From Roseateles oligotrophus (GTDB taxonomy: Bacteria; Pseudomonadota; Gammaproteobacteria; Burkholderiales; Burkholderiaceae_C), in the NCBI RefSeq assembly GCF_025717515.1, contig NZ_JAJIRN010000005.1, positions 248,001 to 312,000 of the forward strand: a stretch of DNA of 64,000 nucleotides, written 5' to 3'. Both the position numbers and the translations under genes were made by a program. Of this stretch, positions 32,904-45,347 are shown piece after piece (the first letter of the stretch is position 1; each line of letters begins with the position of its first letter). The notes under the pieces are model-generated. The model was not told where the DNA came from. It saw only the letters and a program-made list of their open reading frames with translations, and made no database searches.

Positions 32904-33962
32904 ATGATCAGTCAGGCACGGTCACCGAGCGGAGAGGACTCAGATGAGCAAACTTGGCAGACTCCGTCGAGCTTTCGTGCTTGCCTGCGTGCATTGACCG
33001 CTCACGCGCGCGCGCTGATGCTCCTGTCGGCAGTTGCCTTGCCGATCGTCCTCGCAATCGGAGTCATGCTCGCTTGGTCCGGCCTGGAAGAGTTGAAGTT
33101 GGTGCACGAACAAGCGCTGGCCAAGGTCAAAGTGTTGGCAACCGTCACGGCCAAGGGGTTGCAGCAAGAGATTGGTCGGGATCTTGCTGCCCTCAGGCAG
33201 GCGGCCCGCGAGTCGGCCGGCCAGCAAGACGGTGCTGCGGCTTGCTCGCGCTTGGCCGCCGACTTTTCAGGGCTTGGCCCGGCGTTGGTCAATCTCACTG
33301 TGCGTGATGTCCGTGGTGATTTGATTTGCGATGTCGCGAGCCCTGTCGTGTCGATGCAGCAGAGCTTGCAAACATCCTTTGCCGAACCTGGACGGGCGGG
33401 GCATCAACAAGGTTTCAGCGTTGTGGGGCGATCAAGCTGGCACCCCAATGGGCGATCAAACGGGCGCTGGCTGACCTGGTTGAATCAAGCATTGTTCGAT
33501 GACGGCGGCAAGCGCTTGGGCTCACTGAACTTGCAACTCGATCTGGTGCGGCTGAGCGAGGGGCTGCGTGCTTCGGTGCCAAGCAATGCGGTGGTGGAAG
33601 TCTTGAGTCGTCAGCAGACGATTGTGGCCCGCTCGGTCGACGAAGCGGCTTTCATTGGGCGGGTCCATGCGGCCGCCGATCTTGTGCGTGGCTTGCACGA
33701 GGGGCAATTCAGTTCGATATCGGAGCGGGACGATGGCCGGTTCGTGAACTACTTTGTGACCATTCCCGGCACCGATTGGCGCTTGCTGGTCGGCCTGCCC
33801 GAGGCCGAGGTCTTTGCCGACTATGACCGGCTGCTGCAGCGCAGTCTTGGCCTTGGCCTTGCGTTCTTATTGCTGATCACTTGGCTGAGTTGGCGCATCG
33901 GTATATCGTTACTTTGGCTGACCATAGGCGCGACCAGGCCCGCGCTGCCATCTGCCCGGTGA
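32904..33962 (+). CDS. Orphan membrane sensor with Cache-like periplasmic domain
   Basis: 352 residues. One transmembrane helix near the N-terminus (LMLLSAVALPIVLAIGVMLAW) and one near the C-terminus (LLQRSLGLGLAFLLLITWLSW) enclose a periplasmic domain of about 230 residues that fits the double-Cache/PDC sensor type (PGTDWRLLVGLPEAEVFADY is the usual exit into the second helix). Such sensors normally continue into HAMP, PAS or kinase domains, but this protein stops about 20 residues after the second helix (RPALPSAR). It is either a truncated kinase remnant or a stand-alone ligand sensor. A purine-rich GGGGGGAA precedes the ATG at 32904. It is followed by a complete Cache-type kinase 68 bases later. 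Confidence 0.68.
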   Translation: MISQARSPSGEDSDEQTWQTPSSFRACLRALTAHARALMLLSAVALPIVLAIGVMLAWSGLEELKLVHEQALAKVKVLATVTAKGLQQEIGRDLAALRQAARESAGQQDGAAACSRLAADFSGLGPALVNLTVRDVRGDLICDVASPVVSMQQSLQTSFAEPGRAGHQQGFSVVGRSSWHPNGRSNGRWLTWLNQALFDDGGKRLGSLNLQLDLVRLSEGLRASVPSNAVVEVLSRQQTIVARSVDEAAFIGRVHAAADLVRGLHEGQFSSISERDDGRFVNYFVTIPGTDWRLLVGLPEAEVFADYDRLLQRSLGLGLAFLLLITWLSWRIGISLLWLTIGATRPALPSAR

Positions 33963-34030
33963 GGGGTTGATTACAGCGCTGCATCCTCCAGACGCGGCGC
34001 CTTATTTGTCCTTGATGCAGGAGCGTTTTT

Positions 34031-36193
34031 TTGCCCAAGTTTGGATTCCTCCGCTTAAGGACGCTCAACACGCGGCTGACCTTGTTTACCTCGGCGCTGG
34101 TGGTGCTGAGCATCTGGTCTTTGGCGATTTACGTCGGCAAGATCATGCATGAGGATGTCCGGGCTGTCTTGAGTGAGCGTCAACTCGACAGCGTTGGCCT
34201 GCTGGCGGCGGAAATCAATGACCAGTTGAGCGTGCGGATGGCTGCGCTTGAGGCGGTTGCCAAAGACGCTGGCAGTGTTGGTGCTAGCTCAACGAGCGCT
34301 GACGCCATCGCTGCACAAAGCTTGCTCGATCAACGCCCGGTGTTGCAGTCTTTGTTCAATGGCGGCGTGGTTTTCATCAACAAGTCTGGGCAGGCCATCG
34401 CCGATGCGCCCGTCTTGCCGGGGCGGGTGGGGAGCAACTATCTGCACAATGCCGACCTTGTTGCCAGCCTGACCGATGGCCGTTCCCGGGTGGGGCGCCC
34501 GGTGATGGGACGGATCTTGAAGACCCCGGTTTTTGGTCTGATCGTATCGATTCGTGACGCCAACGGCGCGGTGCAGGGGGTCTTGGTCGGCCTGATCAAT
34601 ATGGCTCGGCCGAGTTTTCTGGATCCCATCACTGCGCGTCGCTTTGGCCGGGCCGGGCATTACTTCCTGGTCTCGCCCAAGGACCGCTTGACCATTACCT
34701 CCAGTGACCCAAGCTGCGTGATGCGGGCCTTGCCGCCCTTGGGGGCGGTTCCCTCGATCGACCGTTTTGCAGCCGGCTACGAGGGTACTTTGATGTATAT
34801 CAACCCAGCCGGCATCGAAGTGTTGGTGTCGCTGACCGCGGTGCCCGTGGCGAACTGGGCTGTGGCCGTCTCATTGCCGACCGACGAGGCGTTTGCGCCA
34901 TTGTTCGCGTTGCAGCGGCATATGCTGCTGGCCGCCATGGGCCTAAGTTTGTTGGCCGGTTTCTTGATGTGGTGGCTGTTGCAGCACCAGCTTTCGCCGC
35001 TGGCGCAGGCGGCCAAACAATTGGCCGCTACCGCCGCCAGTTCCACGACCGGATTGCCCATGCAAGCCTTGCCGATCAAGCGGACGGACGAAATTGGCCT
35101 GCTGATTGCCGGCTTCAATCTGCTGCTGGCCGAACTGGGTCAGCGCGAAGCCGCCTTGGCTGAGAGCGAAGCTCGCTACCGGACGATGATCGAATGGTCA
35201 CCCGAGCCCATCGCCGTGCACCGCGATGGGCGGCTGATATTCGTCAACCCGGCGCTGGTCAAACTATTGGGAGGACGGTCGGCGCAGGACTTTGTCGGCG
35301 AGCCGGTGCTTGACTTCATTGTCCCTGAAGGGCGGGCGAGGGCGCTGGTGCGCATCAAACAGGCCGCCGAAGGGAATCCGCCCGAGCCGCTGTTCGAGGA
35401 GCGTTGCCTGAAGTTGGACGGCACGCCTTTTGATGCCGAGGTGCAGGGCGAGGCAATCGTGTTTGACGGCAAGCCGGCCAATCTGGTGCTGCTGAGTGAC
35501 ATCACCGAACGCAAGCAAAACCGCCTGGCCCTGCAAACCTCGCTGCGCGAAAAGACCGTGCTGCTCAATGAGGTCCACCACCGGGTCAAGAACAATCTGC
35601 AAGTGGTCAGCAGCCTGCTGCGGCTGGAGGGTGGACGTTGTGCGGAGCTGCGCACAAAAGAGGTGTTGAGCGATATGCAGGGCCGCATCAGGGCGATGGC
35701 CTTGCTGCATGAGTCGCTCTACCGCAGCGGCTTGTTTGCCAGCGTGAACTTGGCCATCTATCTGAAGGACTTGGCCGTGCAGGCCTGTCGCGGCCACGGC
35801 AGTAGCAAGGTGCGCCTGCAACTGAATTTGGCCCCGGTGCAGGTGAGCCTGGATCAGGCCACGCCCTGCGGATTGCTGCTCAATGAGCTGATCTCGAATG
35901 CGTTCAAGCATGGCTTTCCCGCCGGCCGGGACGGCGTCTTGACGGTCGAGCTGCAGCCTCTTGCCGACCCTGATCAGACGGCGCAATCACCTGATTGGCG
36001 CTTGCGTGTCGAAGATGACGGCATCGGTTTGCCGGCCGATTTCGCCATCGAGCAGAGCCAATCGCTGGGTCTGCAATTGGTTCGAGACTTGTCCTGCCAG
36101 CTCGGTGGGCGATTGACGGTCGGACCCTTGCCCCATGCCGCGTTCGAGCTGCGTTTTACGGTGCAAAAGGAGGATCAGCAAGATGAGCGCTGA
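34031..36193 (+). CDS. Membrane sensor histidine kinase (Cache-HAMP-PAS-HisKA_2)
   Basis: 720 residues. TM1 is about 16-37 (LTLFTSALVVLSIWSLAIYV), the periplasmic Cache-like domain about 40-295, TM2 about 300-320 (LLAAMGLSLLAGFLMWWLL), HAMP about 320-370, PAS about 380-495 (MIEWSPEPIAVHRDGRLIFV) and HisKA_2 with EVHHRVKNNLQ (His516/His517), ending in a HATPase (NELISNAFKHG, DDGIGLP, SLGLQLVRDL). It autophosphorylates in response to a periplasmic ligand; the ligand is unknown. Start is TTG at 34031 with AGGAG six bases away. Its last 11 bases overlap the next kinase gene, which has AGGAGG inside this gene. Confidence 0.88.
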   Translation: MPKFGFLRLRTLNTRLTLFTSALVVLSIWSLAIYVGKIMHEDVRAVLSERQLDSVGLLAAEINDQLSVRMAALEAVAKDAGSVGASSTSADAIAAQSLLDQRPVLQSLFNGGVVFINKSGQAIADAPVLPGRVGSNYLHNADLVASLTDGRSRVGRPVMGRILKTPVFGLIVSIRDANGAVQGVLVGLINMARPSFLDPITARRFGRAGHYFLVSPKDRLTITSSDPSCVMRALPPLGAVPSIDRFAAGYEGTLMYINPAGIEVLVSLTAVPVANWAVAVSLPTDEAFAPLFALQRHMLLAAMGLSLLAGFLMWWLLQHQLSPLAQAAKQLAATAASSTTGLPMQALPIKRTDEIGLLIAGFNLLLAELGQREAALAESEARYRTMIEWSPEPIAVHRDGRLIFVNPALVKLLGGRSAQDFVGEPVLDFIVPEGRARALVRIKQAAEGNPPEPLFEERCLKLDGTPFDAEVQGEAIVFDGKPANLVLLSDITERKQNRLALQTSLREKTVLLNEVHHRVKNNLQVVSSLLRLEGGRCAELRTKEVLSDMQGRIRAMALLHESLYRSGLFASVNLAIYLKDLAVQACRGHGSSKVRLQLNLAPVQVSLDQATPCGLLLNELISNAFKHGFPAGRDGVLTVELQPLADPDQTAQSPDWRLRVEDDGIGLPADFAIEQSQSLGLQLVRDLSCQLGGRLTVGPLPHAAFELRFTVQKEDQQDER

Positions 36194-37307
36194 CGTGATA
36201 GGCATCGCCGCGCCACCAGCCATATTGAGTGAGCTCGAGGCCTACAAACGCGCATTGGATGCCCACGCTATCGTGGCCATCACCGACGCGCGCGGTCTCA
36301 TCACCTATGTGAACGACAATTTTTGCGCGATCTCCAAATGGTCGCGTGAGGAGTTGCTGGGGCGCGATCACCGCATCATCAATTCCGGCCATCACCCAAA
36401 GGAATTCATCCAAGGCCTGTGGGAGACGATAGGCAGCGGCCGGACTTGGAAAGGTGAGTTGAAGAATCGCGCCAAAGACGGCAGCATCTACTGGGTCGAT
36501 ACCACCATCGTGCCCTTTCTCGGGCCCGATGGCCTGCCGCTGCAATATGTGGCTATCCGCGCCGAAATCACCGCCCGCAAGCTGCTCGAGGAACATAACG
36601 CCGAAATGATGCTGGAGCTGCAGGCGGCCAACCGTGAGTTGAATGACTTCGCTTACATCGTTTCGCATGACTTGAAGGCCCCGCTGCGAGGTATCAGCAG
36701 CCTTGCCAGTTGGTTGCTGGCCGACTATGGCGACAAATTGGGCGCCGAGGGCGCGCAGCAACTCGGCCTGATCGACAACCGCGTTAAACGTCTGGGCTCG
36801 TTGATCGACGGCATCCTGGCTTACTCGCGGGCCGGGCGCGGGCGCGAGGAGCGCCGGCCGGTGGAGCTGGACGCCATGGTTCGAAACTGCATCGATCTGC
36901 TGGCGCCGCCGCCGCACCTAACGATTGAAATAATCGGAACCTTGCCGAGCGTGTTGATCGACCCCTTCAAGGCCCAGCAGATTTTTCAGAACCTGCTTTC
37001 CAACGCGATCAAATACATGGACAAACCGGCCGGGCGGGTGACCGTAGGCTGTGTGGCCGACCAGGATCACCCGGCGATGTGGCAGTTCACGGTCGCCGAC
37101 AACGGCCCCGGCATCGAGCCCAGGTTTTTCGACAAGATTTTTCAATTGTTCCAAACCCTGGCCCCGCGCGACAAGGTCGAGAGCACCGGTGTCGGCCTGG
37201 CCTTGGTGAAGAAGATTGTCGAACTCGAAGGCGGCCGCATCTGGCTTGAATCAACGCCCGGCGTGGGCAGCGCCTTCCATTTCACGCTGCCCGCCGGCGG
37301 TGTTTAG
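36183..37307 (+). CDS. PAS-containing phytochrome-type histidine kinase
   Basis: 374 residues, soluble. The PAS domain (about 15-130) is Aer/Tar-like: IVAITDARGLITYVNDNFC, HRIINSGHHPKEFI, GSIYWVDTTIVPFLG. A kinase core of the phytochrome-associated kind follows: ELNDFAYIVSHDLKAPLRG with the phospho-His, FQNLLSNAIKYMDKP, DNGPGIEPRFFDKIFQLF and GVGLALVKKIVELEGG. It starts at 36183 after AGGAGGATCAGCAAG. The following receiver gene (31 bases on) is of the Rcp1 type that such kinases phosphorylate, so they are a probable pair. Confidence 0.9.
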   Translation: MSADVIGIAAPPAILSELEAYKRALDAHAIVAITDARGLITYVNDNFCAISKWSREELLGRDHRIINSGHHPKEFIQGLWETIGSGRTWKGELKNRAKDGSIYWVDTTIVPFLGPDGLPLQYVAIRAEITARKLLEEHNAEMMLELQAANRELNDFAYIVSHDLKAPLRGISSLASWLLADYGDKLGAEGAQQLGLIDNRVKRLGSLIDGILAYSRAGRGREERRPVELDAMVRNCIDLLAPPPHLTIEIIGTLPSVLIDPFKAQQIFQNLLSNAIKYMDKPAGRVTVGCVADQDHPAMWQFTVADNGPGIEPRFFDKIFQLFQTLAPRDKVESTGVGLALVKKIVELEGGRIWLESTPGVGSAFHFTLPAGGV

Positions 37308-37337
37308 CCATACGTTTGAAGTGAGGCCCGGTACACC

Positions 37338-37754
37338 ATGCAAGCGCAACAGCATATTTTGTTGGTTGAAGACGATGATGTGGATGTGATGACGGTGCGC
37401 CGCGCGCTCAAGGATGTGGGCGCGGCACATCCGCTCGATCAGGTCTCGGACGGCGAGGACGCACTGGCCTTTTTGCGCGACCCGAGCAAATCCAAACCGG
37501 GCCTGATCCTGCTCGACCTGAATATGCCGCGCATGAACGGCGTCGAGTTCCTCGCCGAGGTCAAGCAAGACCCGCTGCTGAAGCGGATCCCGGTGGTGAT
37601 CTTGACCACCTCGCAGGAGGAGTCGGATCGCTTGGCCAGTTTTAATCTCAATGTGTCGGGCTATATGCTCAAGCCGGTCGACTACCCTCAGTTCGTTCGA
37701 ACCATGCAGGTGATTCGGGACTATTGGTCCACCAGCGAAGGGGCGCCGCAATGA
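37338..37754 (+). CDS. Rcp1-type single-domain response regulator
   Basis: 138 residues, receiver only. ILLVEDDDVDVMTVRRAL, LILLDLNMPRMNGVEFL (phospho-Asp), VVILTTSQEESD and GYMLKPVDY are complete. The DLNMPRMNG and TTSxEExD forms are typical of the Rcp1 group that pairs with phytochrome-like kinases, as here with the gene just upstream. Its stop overlaps the start of the next kinase gene (ATGA), which itself begins with a receiver. Confidence 0.92.
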   Translation: MQAQQHILLVEDDDVDVMTVRRALKDVGAAHPLDQVSDGEDALAFLRDPSKSKPGLILLDLNMPRMNGVEFLAEVKQDPLLKRIPVVILTTSQEESDRLASFNLNVSGYMLKPVDYPQFVRTMQVIRDYWSTSEGAPQ

Positions 37755-39175
37755 ATATGTCGCGCGTCCCAGCTTTTGACGCCGAGGCCGAGGTCAGGGT
37801 GCTGTTGATCGAAGATGATTTGGTCGACGAGATGGCCTTGCTGAAAGCGGTCAAGGATCAACACCTGCCCTATCTGATCAGCATCGCGCGCTCGATTGCT
37901 CAAGCGAGGGCCGAGTTGGCCAGGCAGCAATTCGACATCATCCTGGCCGACGACAGCCTAGGTGACGGCACCTGCTTTGACTTGCTCGACGCCTTTGCCG
38001 GGCAATTGGTGGTGCTGGTGGCCGGCATGGGCGAGGAGCAAATCACCGCGCGGGCGATGGAATTGGGCGTGCATGATTATTTGCTGAAGGATTCGCAGCG
38101 GGGCTATTTGAAGCTGCTCAAGTGGCGTGTGGCTGCGGCCCTGCGGCAGAGTAATCTGGCCAGGCAATTGAGCAGCAGCCAAGCCAGTTTGCGGGCGACC
38201 CTGGATGCGGTGCCCGATCTCTTGTTCGAAATCGACGCACAGGGCCGCTATCACGACTTTCATTCGGCCCGCAGCGATCTGCTCTTGGTGCCGGCCGATG
38301 TGTTGATGGGGCGTCTGGTCGCCGAATTGATGCCGCCCGAAGCTGCGGCCGTGGTCATGGCCAGTTTGGCGCAGGCACAGGCCACCGGTTCATCCTATGG
38401 TCAGCAAATTCAGCTCGACCTGCCGCAGGGGCCGATGTGGTTCGAACTCTCGGCGGTGCGCAAGGCCGACTCGGCCGCCGACGACCCGCATTTCGTGGTC
38501 TTGTCGCGCGACATCACGGCACGCAAGCGTAGCGAACAGGCCTTGTTCCAGAGCTTGAAGGACAAGGAAGCCTTGCTCAAAGAGGTGCATCACCGGGTCA
38601 AGAACAATCTGCAGGTGATCACCAGCTTGTTGCGCCTGGAGAGCGGCCGAACCGAGTTGGCCGACACCAAGCGGGTGCTTGACGATATGCAGGGGCGGAT
38701 CCGGTCGATGGCCTTGCTGCACGAGACCTTGTATCGCTCGGGCGTCTTTGCCGGCACCGATCTGGCCGCCTATCTGAGCCAGGTCGCCACCCAGGTATTT
38801 CGCATGTTGGCGCGCGGCCGCCTGAGCCTGAAGCTGAATCTGGCGCCGCTCAAGGTCGGCATGGATCTGGCCACCCCTTGCGGCCTCTTGCTGAATGAGT
38901 TGCTGACCAATTGCTTCAAACATGGCTTTGCGGACCTGGATGGGGCCTCGGCCGAGGGCGAGGTCAGGGTGAGCTTGCAAGCGGTTGCGGGTGGGCCGCG
39001 CTGGCGTTTGAGCGTCAGCGATACCGGGCAGGGCCTGGCGGCGGATTTTGAAGCCAGGCGTGGCCAGTCGCTGGGCTTGAAACTGGTGTCCGACCTGGCG
39101 CGTCAAATGGGCGGGCAGCTCGAGATCGGCGCCGGCCCGGCGGCCGAGTTCAGCGTTGCCTTTACGCCGGCATGA
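37751..39175 (+). CDS. REC-PAS-HisKA_2 histidine kinase
   Basis: 474 residues, soluble. An N-terminal receiver (about 10-125; LLIEDDLVDEMALLKAV, ILADDSLGDG, DYLLKDSQ) is of the divergent kind with ADDSLGDG replacing the usual D-x-x-MP block. A PAS domain (about 145-265; LRATLDAVPDLLFEIDAQGR) follows, then HisKA_2 with EVHHRVKNNLQVITSLLRLE (His280/His281) and a HATPase (NELLTNCFKHGF, SDTGQGLAADFE, SLGLKLVSDLARQMGG). The receiver probably accepts phosphate from the preceding Rcp1-type system or mediates contact. Coupled to the upstream gene by ATGA. Confidence 0.9.
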   Translation: MNMSRVPAFDAEAEVRVLLIEDDLVDEMALLKAVKDQHLPYLISIARSIAQARAELARQQFDIILADDSLGDGTCFDLLDAFAGQLVVLVAGMGEEQITARAMELGVHDYLLKDSQRGYLKLLKWRVAAALRQSNLARQLSSSQASLRATLDAVPDLLFEIDAQGRYHDFHSARSDLLLVPADVLMGRLVAELMPPEAAAVVMASLAQAQATGSSYGQQIQLDLPQGPMWFELSAVRKADSAADDPHFVVLSRDITARKRSEQALFQSLKDKEALLKEVHHRVKNNLQVITSLLRLESGRTELADTKRVLDDMQGRIRSMALLHETLYRSGVFAGTDLAAYLSQVATQVFRMLARGRLSLKLNLAPLKVGMDLATPCGLLLNELLTNCFKHGFADLDGASAEGEVRVSLQAVAGGPRWRLSVSDTGQGLAADFEARRGQSLGLKLVSDLARQMGGQLEIGAGPAAEFSVAFTPA

Positions 39176-39214
39176 GGATAGACCGAGCCTCATGGTTGGG
39201 CAGCTTGAGGCGGC

Positions 39215-39933
39215 TTGCCCATGCATGAAATTGTTTGGCTCGATCTGGTCGAGCTGCTATTGGCCAGCGGTTTTTTGATCTTGCTGCGGCGCAGCGAGGA
39301 GAGCTTGCGCATCACCATCGATGCTAACGGCCTAGTTACTCGCATGAATAGAATGGCCGAGGCTTTGGGTCGCCCGCTGCCCAAGCTGTTTGAGCTCATC
39401 GGCACCATCAGCGACCGCGCTCGCGACAATCCCGCGCAGCGGGTCATCGCTTTCGGGAAAATGCTGGCGTCGGCCCATCACACCACCTTGCTGGCCGGTG
39501 GTGGCGCCCAGTTTCAAATCGCCGACATTGCCATGCCAATTCGCGAGGCCGACGGCCGACCGCCAGGCGTGGTGCCGGTGTTCAGTGCTGTCAGCGAGCC
39601 CTATCGTTTGCAAGCGGACTTGGCTACCGGTACCGAGTTGCTGGAGCGCTCTGGCGCGCTGGCGAAGGTCGGTGATTTGTTCGCGCCCGAAGCCCGGCCG
39701 CCGATGGTGGCTCGCACGGGTGGCTCAGCGACGACGGCGTGGGTCTGGGCGCTGGGGCTGAATTCGAGGCCCGCTGTGAACGGTCCTTGGGCTTGAAGCT
39801 GGTGCTTGATCTGTGCCGTCAACTTGGCGCCACACTCAGCATAGGGTCGCCACCTTTGGCTATTTTTGAGCTGGTGTTTATGTACGATGCAAACTGTCCA
39901 GATATTCACACCCGCCCGGCCCCCTTGAATTGA
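39215..39933 (+). pseudogene. HisKA_2 kinase pseudogene (internal deletion and frameshift)
   Basis: The first frame (39215-39796) encodes a worn PAS domain: ITIDANGLVTRMNRMAEALG, then HTTLLAGGGAQFQIADIAMP and PIREADGRPPGVVPVFSAVS, ending in LERSGALAKVGD, the usual linker. At about 39700-39720 the sequence jumps directly to the tail of a HATPase domain in another frame: WLSDDGVGLGAG, RSLGLKLVLDLCRQLG and LSIGSPPLAIFELVF. The HisKA_2 helix and most of the ATPase domain are missing. The reading frames differ, so no single protein spans both parts. I infer loss of a kinase once similar to its neighbours. Confidence 0.8.
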
Positions 39934-39940
39934 TCCAGGC

Positions 39941-43039
<3,099 letters not shown>

Positions 43040-43087
43040 GTGTTTTTTCTACTCGCGGTCCTCGCCGCGTTGAACCTATTGCCCGCC

Positions 43088-44170
43088 ATGCCCATGACGC
43101 CACCGATGCCGCCCAAAATTCTGATCGTGGAGGACGAACATATCGTCGCCCGCGACTTGCTGCAGCAGTTGCAGGAGCTCGGCTATAACGCAATCGGCCA
43201 TGCCGTCAGTGGCGAACAAGGGATCGAGTTGGCCTCCCGCTTGAAGCCCGATCTGGTGCTGATGGATATCCAGCTCAGCGGCGCCATCGACGGTATCGAA
43301 GCTGCGCAGCAGATTCGCGCCAAGTTGAATCTGCCGGTGGTGTTCTTGACCGCCTTCGCGGCCGACGAGGTACTGGCGCGTGCCAAGCTGACCGAGCCCT
43401 TTGGCTACATCCTCAAGCCCTTTACCGAGCGCGAGTTGCGCACCGTGCTGGAGATGGCGCTCTACAAGCACAAGGCCGAGCAAGGCCTGGCCGAAAGCGC
43501 CGCGCAATTGCGCGCCTTGTCGCGGCGGGTGCTGGAGGTGCAAGAAACCGAGCGCCGGCGGCTGGCGCTGGAGCTGCATGACGAGTTGGGGCAGTCGCTG
43601 ACGGCGATCAAGATCAATCTGCAGTCGCAGGCGCGCTTTCGGGCGATCTCGCCGGAGGCGCTTGGGGCCGAAAACATCCGCATCGTTGACGACGCACTGC
43701 AACAGGTGCGCCGACTCGCGATGGCGTTGCGCCCCTCAATGCTGGATGACCTTGGCCTGGCACCCGCGCTGCGCTGGTTGGCCGAGCAAGCCGCCGAGCG
43801 GAGCGCTTATGAGTTGCAGTTTCAGGCACTGATGCCGCCCGAGCGGCTCGCGCCGGAAATAGAAACCACTTTTTTCCGTATCGCCCAAGAGGCGCTGACC
43901 AATATCGCCCGGCATGCACGTGCCACCCAACTTGAAGTGGTTTTGCAGCAAAGCAAGCAGGATTTGGTGATGACTATTCATGACAACGGCTGCGGTTTCG
44001 ACCCCGGCATCTCGCGTGATCAAGCGATGGCCGGTGCCAGTTTGGGTATGTTGGGCATGCAGGAGCGAGCGATGCTGATAGGGGCCAATCTGACCATTGA
44101 GTCCAGCCCGGGCCGGGGCTGCATGCTGCTGTTGAATTGTCCCTTGCGGCCAGCGGAGGTGAAGCCATGA
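43088..44170 (+). CDS. REC-HisKA_3 histidine kinase (NarX-like core)
   Basis: 360 residues. An N-terminal receiver (ILIVEDEHIVARDLLQQL, LVLMDIQLSGAIDG, FGYILKPFTERELR) is joined by a coiled coil to a HisKA_3 dimerisation helix (ETERRRLALELHDELGQSL with the phospho-His) and a small HATPase (RIAQEALTNIARHA, DNGCGFDPG, GMLGMQERAMLIGA). This core partners LuxR-type regulators, and one is encoded immediately downstream with ATGA overlap. The open frame begins at a GTG at 43040, but the receiver starts near residue 20, so ATG 43088 (or 43106) is preferred. Confidence 0.9.
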   Translation: MPMTPPMPPKILIVEDEHIVARDLLQQLQELGYNAIGHAVSGEQGIELASRLKPDLVLMDIQLSGAIDGIEAAQQIRAKLNLPVVFLTAFAADEVLARAKLTEPFGYILKPFTERELRTVLEMALYKHKAEQGLAESAAQLRALSRRVLEVQETERRRLALELHDELGQSLTAIKINLQSQARFRAISPEALGAENIRIVDDALQQVRRLAMALRPSMLDDLGLAPALRWLAEQAAERSAYELQFQALMPPERLAPEIETTFFRIAQEALTNIARHARATQLEVVLQQSKQDLVMTIHDNGCGFDPGISRDQAMAGASLGMLGMQERAMLIGANLTIESSPGRGCMLLLNCPLRPAEVKP

Positions 44171-44817
44171 TTTGCCGAGTCTTGCTGGCCGACGATCACA
44201 CGCTGGTGCGGGCAGGCTTGCGCAAGCTGCTTGATTCGCTGCCGGATGTGGAGGTCGTTGGTGAGGCGGCCGATGGCTTGGCCGTGCTGAGCCTGGCCGA
44301 ACAATTGCGTCCCGATTTGATCGTGATGGACGTGGCGATGCCGGGGCTCAACGGGTTGGAGGCCACTGCTCGGCTCAAGCAGGCTTGGCCAGAAGTTCAG
44401 GTCTTGATTCTGTCCATGCATCAAAACGAGGACTATGTGCGCCAGGCCTTGCGCCAGGGGGCAGCCGCCTACTTGCTCAAGGACGCGGCCCCGACCGAGT
44501 TGGAGGCCGGCGTGCGCGCGGTCTTGCGCGGTGAGACCTATTTGAGTTCGGCGGTCTCCAAGGGCGTGATGAGCGACTATGTGAAGCGCCTGCGCGGCGA
44601 CCAGCCCAGCGGCTCGCAACTGACGCCGCGCCAGCGCGAGGTGCTGCAACTGATTGCCGAGGGCAATAGCAGCAAAGAGATCGCCCGGCGGCTCGACCTC
44701 TCGATCAAGACCGTGGACACCCACCGCAGCCAGTTGATGCGCCAACTTGATATCCACGAGGTCACCGGCCTGGTTCGCTACGCGCTGCGCTGCGGTTTGA
44801 TCTCGGCCGATTCCTGA
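44167..44817 (+). CDS. NarL/FixJ-family response regulator
   Basis: 216 residues. Receiver: VLLADDHTLVRAGLRKLL, LIVMDVAMPGLNG, LSMHQNEDYVRQAL, AYLLKDAAP. C-terminal LuxR-type helix-turn-helix: LTPRQREVLQLIAEGNSSKEIARRL, then SIKTVDTHRSQLMRQLDIH. It is a DNA-binding transcription factor, the only one with a standard DNA-binding domain in the signalling island. The ATG at 44167 overlaps the kinase stop; GGAGG lies upstream. Target genes are not visible from the sequence. Confidence 0.95.
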   Translation: MICRVLLADDHTLVRAGLRKLLDSLPDVEVVGEAADGLAVLSLAEQLRPDLIVMDVAMPGLNGLEATARLKQAWPEVQVLILSMHQNEDYVRQALRQGAAAYLLKDAAPTELEAGVRAVLRGETYLSSAVSKGVMSDYVKRLRGDQPSGSQLTPRQREVLQLIAEGNSSKEIARRLDLSIKTVDTHRSQLMRQLDIHEVTGLVRYALRCGLISADS

Positions 44818-44927
44818 CTGACACGCCCCGCCTCGGGCAATTTCCCCCCTTGCTTCAGGTGTCTTGCTGATAGGCCTGCAGCGATTGACTGCCTACAGTC
44901 AAAGCAATGATTCGGGAAGGTCCCAAA

Positions 44928-45335
44928 ATGGATGCAGCGGGCAAGGCGGCAATGGCGATAAAGATCTTATTGGTGGATGACAACCCGACCTTTGTGGCGG
45001 CCGTCTCGGCTTTTTTGGAACAAGTGCCCGGTGTTCTGGTCGTGGGTCACGCAGCGGATGGTCGCGAGGGCCTGACGCAGATCGAGCTGCTCAAGCCGGA
45101 TCTGGTCTTGCTTGATATTGCGATGCCGGAGATGAATGGGCTGGAAATGGCGGCGCGCCTGCGTGGCCAAGCCGAATGCCCACGGCTGGTGTTTTTGTCC
45201 ATGCATGACAGCGGTGGCTACCATATGGCGGCGCATGGTCTGGGTGCGAGCTTCGTCAACAAGGCCAATTTCGTCGATGGCCTGCTACCCATCATTACGG
45301 AGATGCAGCAAGACAGACAGGACAGCCAGGACTAA
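44928..45335 (+). CDS. Single-domain response regulator
   Basis: 135 residues with a receiver of the NarL type: ILLVDDNPTFVAAVSAFL, LVLLDIAMPEMNGLEM, LVFLSMHDSGGYHMAAH and ASFVNKANF with the Lys retained. No output domain follows. GGAAGG upstream favours the ATG at 44928 over the one at 44907. The final residues are charged and rich in Gln and Asp. It lies 12 bases ahead of the REC-PAS-GGDEF-EAL gene and may connect the NarX-like kinase with it. Confidence 0.88.
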   Translation: MDAAGKAAMAIKILLVDDNPTFVAAVSAFLEQVPGVLVVGHAADGREGLTQIELLKPDLVLLDIAMPEMNGLEMAARLRGQAECPRLVFLSMHDSGGYHMAAHGLGASFVNKANFVDGLLPIITEMQQDRQDSQD

Positions 45336-45347
45336 GGGCCGGCCACC

